Below are positions 37,519-49,134 of a stretch of DNA of 64,000 nucleotides, one piece after another; within the stretch, counting starts at the first letter, position 1, and each line of letters starts with the position of its first letter. This stretch comes from Sipunculus nudus. Lineage: Eukaryota; Annelida; Sipuncula; Golfingiida; Sipunculidae. A program made the translations under genes and the position numbers. The stretch covers positions 19,771,019 through 19,835,018 of the forward strand of contig CM049306.1 in NCBI GenBank assembly GCA_026874595.1, read 5' to 3'. The notes beneath the pieces are model-generated. The model did not search any database. It was not told the origin of the DNA and saw nothing but the letters and a program-made list of their open reading frames with translations.

Positions 37519-38447
37519 CTGCATAGACAATGACATTTGTTTCAATCAATTCAAAACTACGGTTTGTTGAATATTATTAATAACAGTAAAACTTTGCAGC
37601 ATCTAACTTGCTTCATCTAACATGCAAAGTGAGGCTTGGAGCCACCATCCTTTCTGCCAGAGTAAAACTTAGTAATTGAAGGTTGTCCTTTAATCAAGGG
37701 ACATGAATACTGGTTAAAATTTACAACTTGATTCATGATTTAGAAATTGTGAGAGTTTTACTAAATTTCTGAGTACGTTGTTATATTTCTTTCATGCTAC
37801 ATTAAGTTTGAAATTAAGAATGTTTTATAAAATATGTTATTCCCTTTATTAAAACAAATTTAAACCACTGTTATTCGCCAATATTACCATATGAACAGTG
37901 GTTTAAGTTGACTCTCCATGTCAGCTGACTTAGTCATTATCATTTATCACTGAAACAGCTGTACTAGGCATGTCATTTGCCTACTGAAATGGCCATGCTA
38001 GGCATACAAGTTCCAACAAGGGGTACTGTGCACTCTGAGGCACCAACTTCCATGCAAAACCCATGACCAGCAGACTCCTGCTGACCTGGAAAGGTACCTG
38101 GTTATGCTCGAGCATCCTCTGAAGGAGCATCCTCTGAATGGGCTCGGAAGACTAACTAGAAAGGCCCATCAGCAAGGCCATTTAAAGTTTCCAGTTCAGA
38201 AATGCAGTAAAACAGTCACTATCAATTTAATTAAATGTTAGGTTTTAAGAACTGAGCCCAGGTCTACTATTTAGACATTTTGATTACACAAATGATACCA
38301 TGTAGTAAAATCACTAAATTTCAGCTAACATTTAAAGTTCATTTTTTATAAACGTCTTTCTGCATAAATGTTTCATCTTTATTTAAGCCTGAAGATTTTG
38401 CTGACTATTCACATAATTCAGATATCAGTTACTTAAAACAGCTTTAC
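37519..38447. other. Intron sequence, nothing recognised
   Basis: AT-rich intron between B3 and C3. GGAGCATCCTCTGAA occurs as a short tandem pair near 38110-38140. No gene is seen. Confidence 0.4.
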
Positions 38448-38648
38448 CTGACAGAGTCCATAATAGGTCATACTTCAGATCATCTCCAGTATGGTAAACC
38501 TGGTGCACTCTCAAGGTCCCAACATTTTGTCCATGCATGTAATACCACAATGTCATGCAGAGGTTGCCTTCAGTAAGTACTCCCGATGCCATCAGTGCTT
38601 TGTCACCAGGTCTTGATGGGTCAGAGGCCTCAATATACATGTATTTTC
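38448..38648 (-). CDS. MAM3 exon B
   Basis: Acceptor GGTGCAG|GA, donor TCAG|GTAAAG, phase 1-1, 67 codons. The peptide begins GKYMYIEASDPSRPGDKA and holds the third cysteine in LCMTLWYYMHGQNVG, then LLWTLSG. Confidence 0.92.
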
Positions 38649-39007
38649 CTGCACCTAAAATAATTAACAGCATATTTTTTATGTAGTATTTTTCAGTAAA
38701 TCAGGCTTCAGTAGATTTGAAATGTCTCTGACACTATAGATCTTTAGACAATCTCTGTTCTGAGACCCCAAGCAATCCACTGGATTTTTGTATTTTGTAA
38801 TGCTACATGAAAGCAAACCCATCACTATTTGTGATGCTACACCTTGGCTATAGATGAGAAACATTTCTCCAATGAAATAATCTTAGGCCTCTGCGTACTC
38901 CATTTATTACATTAAGAGACTCTAGTCATGGCCCTCATTCAATCTTTAGAACTATTTTGTATGACAATTCAGTGCCTCTCAGGAAATAATAGAGGCCTAT
39001 TCCTAGT

Positions 39008-39335
39008 TCAACCAAGCCCTGCACATTGGTTCAACCAAGCCCAGACCACTGGTTCAACCAAGCCCAGACCACTGGTTCAACCAAGCCCAGACCACTGGTT
39101 CAACCAAGCCCAGACCACTGGTTCAACCAAGCCCAGACCACTGGTTCCAACAAGCCCAGACCACTGGTTCCAACAAGCCCAGACCACTTGTTCAACCAAG
39201 CCCTGACCACTGGTTCAACTAAGCCCTGACCACTGGTTCAACCAAGCCCTGACCACTGGTTCAACTAAGCCCTGACCACTGGTTCAACTAAGCCCTGACC
39301 ACTGGTTCAACTAAGCCCTGACCACTGGTTTAACC
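39008..39335. repeat. 23-bp minisatellite, about 14 copies
   Basis: Unit GGTTCAACCAAGCCCAGACCACT; the left half mostly has CCCAGACC and the right half CCCTGACC, with a few CCAACAAG variants in the middle. The array lies in the A3-B3 intron. Confidence 0.95.
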
Positions 39336-39523
39336 AAACTTGTGAAGAAGAACACCAAAATGCCTTTGGATACATCAAAAAACAAAACTTTGATCAGAGC
39401 TCAAAACATGCCCATGGATAAATTTTAGGTTATTCAAGGAGGTACTTTTCCCCATGTGATGCAGTTTTTTAGAGCAATTTGCAATATGCCCATTTTATAA
39501 GTGTGCAATATTTACAATAATAA

Positions 39524-42500
39524 AACTAGAATATGGGTAGTCTACAAGTGACTTAGTGTATCCGCCGAAATCCGAGGGGGACGGGTGACGCGAGGCATGG
39601 ATTAAGTGGCAAGGGGAAATAGAGTGAGGTATGTTGCATATTAGCATGGATGTCTGCAGCCAAAATGTGTATGTAGGTTGCGCCACCTACCTCAAAATCC
39701 AGAAAGCTGTCCAAGTTGTATACATATGCAAAATTTAAGGCAGCTAAGTCAAACCACTACTTGTATATGAGTGATTTTATCTGACAGCAGACAAACAGAA
39801 GGACGCTGTGCAAAAATGGTGGCAGGTGGCGCCACCAATCTTGTGTATGATTAAGAGCCATGTGAGATCTATACACATGCAAAATTTCAATGGGATATGT
39901 CAAACCAGTCCTGAGATATAAGCCTGAATGTCTGCAGCATAAACAAATGTATGGGCGCAACCTGCCAGAAATCCAGAAAGCTATCCAAGATGTATAAACC
40001 TGCAAAATTTTAGGCAGATATGTCAAACCACTGCTGAGATGAGTGATTATATCCCATGGCAAAAATACAGACAGACGCTGTGCAATGTGGTTGCAGGAAT
40101 CGCCACCATTTTTGCGTATGATGAAGAGCTATGCGAGATCTATACACATGAAAAAATTTTGGCCCATTCGGTCAGACAGTTCCCGAAATATGAGCTTGGA
40201 TGTCTGCAGCGTTAACATGAATGTAGGTGGTGCCACCTGTCATAAACTCCAGAAAGCTATCCAGGATGTATACACATGCAAAATTTCAGTTGGATAAGTC
40301 CAACCAAGGCAGATATATGAGTGATTTTTAGTGTATGTTATAAAGCTATCCAAGGGCTACATTTGTGTAAAATTTTTAGCCTGATCGGTCAAACTGTCCC
40401 CCAGATAGGTGGGTTTATGTTTGGAAACAGACACACAAATGCAAGCTGGGCAGAGAGGAAAGGTCAGAGGTCAACCAAAAATGAGGGCGCAGCAGTTCAC
40501 ATGACCCGATCATAATCCTGAATTTAAAACAAGGGACCTATGGGTCACTGTGCTCAGCTGAAGTTGACCTTGAAGGTAAAAATCTAAAATAATATCAAAT
40601 GGAGATAAAGTGTAAGAGGAAGAGGTAATAAAGGCCATGGTTGGTTTATGTGTTTGGTTTGTATTGATGAGCAAGATATTGTTGCAAATAATATTTGTGA
40701 CCTGACCATGTGTTACCTAATGTTGAAATAAAGCATGTGAGCAGTTCGTGAACAAATGATCTGTACTATTACCATGATCATTAATTTGCTTTATGATTAA
40801 CTGTTGACATTTCAGTAGTTTACACATTTGTTCAATTGAATCTATTTTTTTTTGTATAATATATATTATTAAATATATATGTATTTTTTTATGAAATGTA
40901 TACAGTTGGAATTTAACTAATTAACAACATAAAACAGGGCAAACAAAGCCTGATCTCAAATTCTGCTGAGGCAGGAAAATAATGAACAAATGTTTGTAAT
41001 AAATCCTCATTTTTTATCACATCAATTTTTTTTTTAATTTAAGTTTATATTTCTATAATTTCCAATATAAAATATATATCTGAATATAAAAGTTGATTCA
41101 TATTTCTCAATTGCATCATCATAAATCTCAATCTTGTCAGATAACACCACATCATGCATACAAATGTTTATTTATTTTTTACCACAAAAATATATCTTTT
41201 AAATATGCAAAACAATAAATATCTAAAAATAATACTTGATTTAGATTTCAAAATTTTTAATTGTGTCATTATTTATCCATAATGTGCTTCACATTTTATA
41301 ATAATTTAAGCATACTGATGGGTTAAATTATATTTGTTAAAATCATTTAAAAGAAAATTGATTTCTTTAAAAATGCTACATTACACAACATTGCATCTTC
41401 TGGATTACACCTTGAATTACTTTTTCAAGGAAGTTTTTGCATATCAGAGTGGAAACAGCATTACAATTAAGGAGATACAGTGAAAACAATAACAATTACT
41501 GCATAACACTTGGTGGGTTGGGTCTGTGGGGGAGGGGGGGGGGGGGGGTGATTGGGGTGGTGATAAGAGAATAACTGTACACCTGTCACAGCAGGGGATC
41601 TCCCCCAGTGACTGTAACAAATCAGAAACCCTGGCATAGCTGACTTCCAGTGACCTGGAGTGGGACCCTGCATCTGTAATCTGTAATCAAAGCAAATGGC
41701 TACAATAGAGCCTCCAGAAAAAACCAACAACTAGCTTAATTTTCAAGCTTTTATTTTCAAATTTCAGATTTTGAACAAATTAAATATTTACGTTTACATG
41801 CTGTGAAAATAAAATCAATGGTACTTACAGGAAAAAACGTGCCATGGTCAAAGTTGGGCAAAATTTAAGGTACTTATTTTATTTTTATGCTAATAACTTA
41901 AATAATTTACAAAATTCAGATCTAATTTTGGGTAAACAGTTGAATCTTAATTAAACATAGTTATATACTTGGGAAAATAGACTAGTTTCAGAATTTTTCA
42001 TGTTAAGTGAGTAAATATTTTTCCTGATTTTTTACAAAGTTCATTATGTTTGGGCCCATAACTTAAATAATTATTACTCAACAGACTAAATTTCTGGCAT
42101 GTACATAGGAACTATATAGAGGAATATTTATGTTAAATATGAGGAAAAACAGATGAGTGGTTTTGATATTGGGCAGCCCTGAAGTGTGAAAAAAGGATTT
42201 TAATAAAAAATTGAGGTTTTTCCTTAATTTCTCAAAGGAACGAAGTCGCAAAGACCCAGTTTTCGGCTTGGTAGGAGATCTTGGGGACATCTAACATTAT
42301 GCTGAATTATGGATTCCTAGGTCTTACGGTTTCAAAACGTGCCACATCTACGGACGGACGGACAGACGACGGACAATGGACCACGACTATAGCTCAGATG
42401 ACTGATAGTCAGCTGAGCTAAAAATTCCACCCAGTGGTCACTGAGGAGTTCTCCAGAACCTATGCGGCAGTGGCGGCCGACTGAAAAACATAGTATCCGC

Positions 42501-42527
42501 AAAACTCTGTTTTGGTGGATACAATAA
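39524..42527 (+). mobile_element. GTATCCGCC-family hairpin element, split by a nested insertion
   Basis: The 5' end is AACTAGA at 39524, with GTATCCGCC 34 bp inside (39558). The core has two units of about 274 bp carrying GGTGGCGCCACC (39825-39836) and GCAAAATTT phrases. It is interrupted at 40526-42424 by another element. The 3' end resumes at 42425 with GGCAGTGGCGGCC, as in the 12544 element, and a hairpin at 42493-42522 (arms GTATCCGCAAAAC and GTTTTGGTGGATAC, loop TCT), then AATAAT. Confidence 0.6.
40526..42424 (+). mobile_element. CAGCTGAGCT-family hairpin element, twin copy 1
   Basis: It starts AAAACAAGGGACCTATGGG with TGCTCAGCTGA (40551) and ends with (GGAC)n and a hairpin at 42391-42419 (arms AGCTCAGATGACT and AGTCAGCTGAGCT, loop GAT), then AAAAA. 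It is about 1.9 kb and roughly nine tenths identical by eye to 43885-45793. It has a poly-G tract near 41530. No protein is encoded, so a partner must have moved it. Confidence 0.7.
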
Positions 42528-42615
42528 TACAGCTAACACTCCGGCATATCATGCCTTTACAGTTCATCAGGTGGCATGCTGTTTAAAAAAAACGTCTGTA
42601 AGATTGTGTGCTTAC

Positions 42616-42786
42616 CTGTTCCTAGTGTGTGGTCCACTTGTGGTCCCGTTCCAGCGGTCTCTGTTGGCCCGGATTGTAATAACCAATCAATCTGATCCGT
42701 TACAGGTACACCATGTAACGTGTCACCTGGTGACAACTGAACCCATCTGCATGCAACAATCTCCTCAAAATCACAGATCAGGGAAT
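42616..42786 (-). CDS. MAM3 exon A
   Basis: Acceptor CTTTGCAG|AT, donor ACAG|GTAAGC, phase 1-1, 57 codons. The peptide has DSLICDFEEIVACRWVQL (first two cysteines and the Trp after the second), DQIDWLLQ and TGPQVDHTLGTG. Confidence 0.92.
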
Positions 42787-43043
42787 CTGCAAAGTAGAAC
42801 TTGAGATTAAACACCAGAGACGCTGATGGAAGTTTAGTACTGCATCAAAGGCAGTTCAGCACTTAGTTCAGCCTTTGATTGGATATTTAAGCTACTGACA
42901 GAATGAAACAACTGATGACAGACTTTACATACAGATGCTATTTCTATAGTAAATCAATAAATGGAATTTACTTTCCCCAAGTTTTTATTTACAAATGTAA
43001 GATACTGGTTTAAAGTTGTGGAATTCTATAAATATTGCGTATT

Positions 43044-43160
43044 AACCTGCGCAAAGCGAAGGTTATGTTTTCCCTCGATTCTCTGTGTGTGTGTATATGT
43101 CTGAGCCACATCTGGAGACATACGGATGCAAATGAAATTTATCATATAGGTTGGTATTGA
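43044..43160 (-). mobile_element. Truncated 3' end of another hairpin-element family
   Basis: On the minus strand the end is a hairpin at 43044-43064: outer stem AACCT/AGGTT, inner stem CGC/GCG, one purine-purine mismatch, loop TTT. Next to it is a (GT)n stretch. This is the same fold as the other 3' ends here with an unrelated stem. Only about 115 bp remain; a CTCAGCTG-type 5' end (AAGGGACCCAAGGGTCATGG, about 43163) abuts it. Confidence 0.45.
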
Positions 43161-43518
43161 AATAAGGGACCCAAGGGTCATGGCACTCAGCTGTAGTTTA
43201 AAATTTTAGCAAATGCAAAATATGCAAAATATTCTATTGTAATGTTTTATATATATATAGGTATATGAGAAGCTAGGTGGAAAGGGGCCCCCTACCTGGT
43301 TTTAGTAAAGTTCTAAATGTATGATTGCAAAACTGAGGTGTTCTACGATTCTGAAATCATTACCAGAAGCTGATTAGGCTGATGGTTTAAAGCTTAAAGG
43401 CATGATTATACCTGCCAACAACACCAATACTGACCAACCCTGTCTAAATGCAAATATTTACCACCAACACTGTCCAAATATCATTAGTTACCAACACTGT
43501 CCAAAAATCATTACTTAC

Positions 43519-43590
43519 TGACTGGCAAAGAAGCTGGAGTTGTTATGATGGTAGTAGGGATAGTTGTTTGGGTTGTTGGTGAAGTCACAA
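43519..43590 (-). CDS. Linker exon 3, Thr/Pro-rich
   Basis: Acceptor TATTTTCAG|TT, donor GTCA|GTAAGTAA, phase 1-1, 24 codons. The peptide has VTSPTTQTTIPTTIITTPAS, a mucin-like spacer between MAM2 and MAM3. Confidence 0.85.
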
Positions 43591-43884
43591 CTGAAAATAA
43601 AATCAGATTCTGAGTATATGGTTCTCTTTAACTATAAGATCTCCTTGTTGCATCTTAAATCACAAGGAACACATGACTGTGAATCATGCATTATGAATGT
43701 CTAAGTCTAAAAATATTTAATTTCTGATTAATTTGTAAACAAATTTTTAACCACAATGCAATTGAGCTGCATCCTTGAAAAACACCCATGCACTAAAAAT
43801 GTAATTAACATCAGTGATGTTTAACCTTAGGGTATAGTTATCATATAAACCAGACATGCAGCATAACATTGTTGAAAACAAAGA

Positions 43885-45793
43885 AAAAACAAGGGACCTA
43901 TGGGTCACTGTGCTCAGCTGAAGTTAACCTTGAAGGTAAAAATCTAAAATAATATCAAATGGAGATAAAGTGTAAGAGGAAGAGGTAATAAAGGCCATGG
44001 TTGGTTTATATGATTGGTTTGTATTGATGAGCAAGAAATTGATGCAAATAATATTTTGTGACCTGACCATGTGTTTCCTAATGTTGAAACTGAAGCATGT
44101 GAGCAGTTTGTGAACAAATGATCTGTACAGTTACCATGACCATTAGTTGGCTTTTCGATTAACTGTTGACATTTCAGTAGTTTACACATTTGTTCAATCG
44201 AATCTTTTTTTTTGTATAATATATATTATTAAATATATGTTTTTTTTATGAAATGTATACAGTTGAAATATAACTAATTAACAACATAAAACATGGCAAA
44301 CAAAGCCTGATCTCAAATTCTGCTGATGCAGGAAAATAATGAACAAATGTTTGTAATAAATCCTCATTTTTTTATCACATCAATTTTTTTTTTAATTTAA
44401 GTTTATATTTCTATACATTTTCAATATAACATATATATCTGAATATAAAAGTTGATTCATAATTCTCAATTGCATCATCATAAATCTCAATCTTGTCAGA
44501 TAACACCACATCATGCATATAAAATGTTTATTTATTTTTTACCACAAAAATATATCTTTTAAATCTGCAAAACAATAAATATCTAAAAAAAATATTTGAA
44601 TTTAGATTTCACAATTTTTAATTGTGTCTTTATTTATCCATAATGTGCTTCATATTTTATCATACTGATGGGTTCCATTATGATTGGTAAAATCATTTAA
44701 AAGAAAAATGATATCTTTAAAAATGCTACATTACACAACATTGCATCTTCTGGATTACACCTTGAATTACTTTTTCAAGGAAAGTTTTTGCATATCAGAG
44801 TGGAAGCAGCATTACAATTAAGGAGATACAGTGAAAACAATAACAATACTGCATAACACTTGGTGGGTTGTGTTTGCGGGGGGGGGGGGGGGGGGGGTCA
44901 TTGGGGTGGTGATATGAGAATAACTGTACACCTGTCACAGCAGGGGATCTCCCCCAGTCACTGTAACAAATCAGAAACTCTGGCATAGCTGACTTCCAGT
45001 GACCTGGAGTGGGACCCTGCATCTGTAATCTGTAAACAAAGCAAATGACTACAATAGAGCCTCAAGAAAAAAATCAATAACTAGCTTAATTTTCAAGCTT
45101 TTACTTCCAAATTTCAGATTTAAACTAATTAAATATTTATGTTCACATGCTGTGAAAATTAAATCAATGGTGCTTACAGGAAAAAAACGTGTCATGGTCA
45201 AAGTTGGGCAAAATTTAAGGTCCTGATTTTATTTTTATGCTAATTACTTAAAAAATTTACAAAATTCAGATCTAATTTTGGGTAAACAATTGAATCTTAA
45301 TTAAACACAGTTATATACTTGGGAAAACAGACTCTAGTTTCAAAATTTTTCATGTTAAGTGAGTAAATATTTTTCCTGATTTTTTACAAAGTCCATTATG
45401 TTTGGGCCCATAACTTAAAGAATTTATACTTAACAGACTTAATTTCTGGCATGTACATAGGAACTATATAGAAGAATATTTATGGTAAATATGAGGAAAA
45501 ACAGATGAGTGGTTTTGATATTAGGCAGTCCTGAAGTGTGAAAATAGGATTTTAATAAAAAATTGAGGTTTTTCCTTAATTTCTCAAAGGAACAAAGTCG
45601 CAGAGACCCAGTTTTCGGCTTGGTAGGGGATCTTGGGGACATCTAACATTATGCTGAATTTTGGATTCCTAGGTCTTACGGTTTCAAAACGTGCCACATC
45701 TACGGACGGACGGACGGACGGACGGACGGACGGACGGACGACGGACAATGGACCACGACTATAGCTCAGATGACTTATAGTCAGCTGAGCTAA
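43885..45793 (+). mobile_element. CAGCTGAGCT-family hairpin element, twin copy 2
   Basis: It starts AACAAGGGACCTATGGG with TGCTCAGCTGA and ends with an expanded (GGAC)n near 45703-45739 and a hairpin at 45763-45791 (arms AGCTCAGATGACT and AGTCAGCTGAGCT, loop TAT). It is collinear with 40526-42424 throughout, including the poly-G tract (44878-44897). It lies in the C2-linker3 intron, whereas copy 1 lies in A3-B3. Confidence 0.7.
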
Positions 45794-46533
45794 TGATCAC
45801 ATTAGAAATGCAATTAATAAGGTCTTGATAAAACTCCAACGGCTGAAAACAGACAACCTACCTGCCCTTTGCAGATGAATGAAAAATTCTTTTCTAACTT
45901 GATGATATAAGTTACAGGACATAGTATAAGACCAAGGACATAGTGCAAGACTGTTCCAGAAAAGTGCTATATTGAAATTTCACAAACCAAATCACAATGC
46001 TACTCCCAATTCATCTAATGCTCAAATGGTATTATCACTAGCCTGCAGAGGTAATAATAATATTTCTACATTTAATACCTTGCCAATATCCAGCACTCAG
46101 TGCTGCTCAGTGACACCATTACAGTTGAAGATAAAACATGATAAAAATTAATGAAAAGTTAAGAAAGCTAAAACAACTATTTGCATTGAGATAAAAAAAA
46201 TAAAAATATAATGGTATGATATACTATAAATTGCAGCTAGAAAATCATGATGTTCCCATTATAAATAACTAATGTAGGCATAGTTTATAAAGAGCAAAAC
46301 TAAATTTGAAACAGACAGGCTTAAGATGTGATCAGTCAAGTCAAATTACAGAAATGGCATAAAATCTACAGAATGGTTCAAAGTTAATTTAAATGATAAG
46401 GAGCCAAAGTCGTATTAAAAGCAATAAATGATCACAATAAGAAATAAAATGCAACATTTTGAATTACCAACAAATTTTACTTCAACCGCTCTGGAAGTCA
46501 TTAAAGAATCTGACTACGGCAACATGTTATTAC
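45794..46533. other. Intron sequence, nothing recognised
   Basis: AT-rich intron between the twin element and exon C2. GGACATAGT occurs twice near 45917-45941. No gene is seen. Confidence 0.4.
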
Positions 46534-46698
46534 CTGTTCCAGGGCATGCACCAGCTGAAAACGTGATGTCATCTATAGCGGCATCTCCACGGTAACTGGT
46601 ACCCACCATCCCCTCTATTAATATATGGTATGGTCCTTGTCCGGATGGTATTGATGGTATGTTCACTTGAGCCCTAAGCCACTGATTTCCTCTATTTC
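46534..46698 (-). CDS. MAM2 exon C
   Basis: Acceptor TGACACAG|GA, donor ACAG|GTAATA, phase 1-1, 55 codons. The peptide has GNRGNQWLRAQVNIPSI, ILIEGMVGTSYRGDAAIDDI and the fourth cysteine in AGACPGT. Confidence 0.92.
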
Positions 46699-46921
46699 CT
46701 GTGTCAGAGGATATCATATATTTACATTTCATTCATACAAAATTATTTTACTCAGGAAAATTATTGAAAACACAAATAACAGCATAGACTAAAAGATTAG
46801 GCCACACAAAAATTTTTTTTCAACAATCTGGAACAAATAGTATGGAGTGAGTGAGCAATATGTTTTTATTTACCAGCTGAATCAAAATATATTGTTAGGA
46901 AGACAAATTGCTCAGAGGAAA

Positions 46922-47008
46922 ACATTGGGCCGATCTGGGATTCAAACCTATGTTGGTGGCGCACATGTCAAGCATTCCAACCGCTTCGCTAGCAAAACAA
47001 GCTTCACT
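46922..47008 (-). repeat. Possible tRNA-derived SINE head
   Basis: Reading the minus strand, TAGCGAAGCGG fits the pol III A box and GGTTTGAATCC, about 32 nt later, fits the B box with one change. The tRNA fold itself looks degenerate. Next to it, AGCTTCACTAGC and a GACAGTT.GGTCT segment are duplicated at 46998 and 47153. This suggests a tRNA-derived SINE fragment in the B2-C2 intron rather than a working tRNA. Confidence 0.4.
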
Positions 47009-47015
47009 AGCGAGA

Positions 47016-47711
47016 CAGTTTGGTCTCCTTTTATGTCATCTTGTAACACACCCCCTTTTAAGAGTGTTCTGCTACCAGAACAAGACTAATAATCCCAGGA
47101 GTCACACTTTGGTGAGCTTATTCCCTGGGCCACAAAGTTTACCGTCACGTAAAGCAAGCTTCACTAGCATGACAGTTCGGTCTGCTTTCATGTCACCCCC
47201 GTAACAATATTCAATTTAGTCATCTGGCAGGAAGAATACCAGTATGTGCAATATTTCTTTTAATGGTGCAAATGAACCATAAAGTTCAGTGAATCTTTTG
47301 GTGCAATTTTTAATATACAATATTTCTTTGATGGGACTGTGGCAAGAGCTCTTGTAAGTAACAATACTATCAAGGAATAAGTGCCAACCCCCCCCCCCCC
47401 CCCCCCACGAAAATAAAAATAAAAAAATTCTGTAGAACAGCTTGACTATATTTTCACTATGAACTATTTTAATATAGATATTACTAAAAGAAAATGAAAT
47501 CATTAATGGCTTATCAATTGCCATAAGTTTTCTAAAACAATTCACTGACTTAAGATATTGATACACTAATGTATCATAATTCTCTTTAATCCTTTACAGA
47601 AACTTCGAGCAAACAAATATTTAAGCGTTTCACTTTGTATCTTTGTGTGTGTTCAACCACACCACCAAATGAATATAGTGTTATTTTTATAAAATAAACA
47701 ACTGAACTTGC
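47016..47711. other. Intron with C18 tract
   Basis: Contains a partial duplication of the SINE flank (47150-47205), the phrase CAATATTTCTTT at two sites (47248 and 47320) and a poly-C run near 47389-47406. No exon is seen before B2. Confidence 0.4.
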
Positions 47712-47909
47712 CCATCATTTTCCACAGTTCCTCAGGCTGGTTAATGGTGGTTTCATCTATCTTGTACACAGCAACATGGCCTATCTCTGCTCCGTACATA
47801 TGGTAGTAGAAAGTCATACAGATGCCACCCTGGTTCAGTAGGGGTGAGGCAAGCCAGGCCTTGTCTCGCCAAGTTGAAGGATTGGAGGCCTCAATAAATA
47901 TGTACTTCC
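47712..47909 (-). CDS. MAM2 exon B, with GC donor
   Basis: Acceptor TTTCAG|GG, phase 1-1, 66 codons. The peptide begins GKYIFIEASNPS and holds the third cysteine in ICMTFYYHMYGAEIG, then EELWKMMG. The donor is ATGG|GCAAGT: every other B exon ends at exactly this place (LW-x-x-S-G) with GT, so a GC-AG intron is inferred. The frame would also stay open for a while past the donor. Confidence 0.88.
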
Positions 47910-48897
47910 CTGAAATAAAGTTTATCAACTAAAGGATGCTTGAAAAGCTACAGTTCAATATCTGAAGTACCGTACATTCTTAATTCGAGAAGAATAAAAT
48001 AATTACTAGCTCTGAATTTCACATTAAAACAATAAAAAATCATCCATGTTGCTTTGATTTTCGATCTACCAGATTCTTGAGTGAGCCATAGTAGCAGAAG
48101 TTAAGAATATCTATCTTTTATCATTTCCTTGTCCTTTGTCATGTATTTGTGAATGACATATCTGGGCCTTTGTATGCTGTTAGTACTCCACTAACTGTTT
48201 AATAAAAGATGACCTTGGTGCTTGCATACTATATTAGTTGACAATTTTCACCTTTGAATACAGCACATCTACCTCTTTTCAATATTCAAAAAAGCACTTC
48301 CAGTTAATATTTAGCATGCTTCCCAGCCCGCCTTGTGGGACCTCTATTCAGCCCCAACTGTTAAAGAGTCCTCATTCACTAGGATTGTGTACAATTTCAC
48401 AGCTAATAAAAACAGGATGTTGTGAAAAGGTTGCTCTGATTTCATTATTCATGTCCATTACCACAGGTTGTCTTCCATTACCACAGGTTGTCTTCCAGAG
48501 TAGTTCCCAACTTGCCGTGTGCAAGTGTTTACCTTGGCAATCCAGGCATGCTATCAGCACCATACTTTTCAAGGTGGAACCTGGGACGGCAAGAGTTCCG
48601 CCCTCAGAAAATACTGCTGAAACAAATTAGCAGTCGCACAGGAGTCCCCACACGTATGGGTTACCGAAACCCCTGCTGGTACCCCCGCCCTATTATGGCC
48701 CACTGCTCTCCCAGTGATGATTAGCACGGATTACAAACCATGTAAACACAAACTTTTTTCCATGGCGTGCTATTCAAAGTTAGATGGTGACTTCAAGCTA
48801 ATTGGCTTTATAAGAGCTAGTGAAAATCATTCTCACTCCAGCTACTGAAATTGTGTGTGTTTTTTTTAATTTTTAAGTAAGAAAAATAATTAAAAGA
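47910..48897. other. Intron sequence, small duplication only
   Basis: TTCCATTACCACAGGTTGTC is present in tandem at 48454-48493 (20-bp unit). The + strand frame 48238-48630 overlaps this and has no recognisable domain. No exon is seen. Confidence 0.4.
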
Positions 48898-49134
48898 CCC
48901 CCAGATTTTCCATATGACAATTAGAACTGAAACCAGATTTCCAATTTCTTGAGAATGTACGGTACCAGTTTCCATATGACAATTAGAACAACAATTGAAA
49001 CCAGATTTCAAATTTCTTGAGAATGTACAGTACCAGATTTTCCATATGACAATTAGAACAATTGAAACCAGATTTCGAATTTTTTGCAAATGTATGGTAC
49101 CAGATTGGTTTCAATTGTTCTAATTGTCATATGG
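48898..49134. repeat. ~70-bp tandem repeat ending in a perfect 28-bp inverted repeat
   Basis: CCATATGACAATTAGAAC with GAAACCAGATTTC and TTGAGAATGTA is repeated three times. The last copy (49042-49069) is followed after 37 bp by its exact 28-base reverse complement at 49107-49134, allowing a long hairpin. Confidence 0.9.

Noticed and set aside
46922-47008. Functional tRNA gene
   Set aside because: A and B boxes are present, but the arms do not form a convincing cloverleaf and the acceptor stem is missing.
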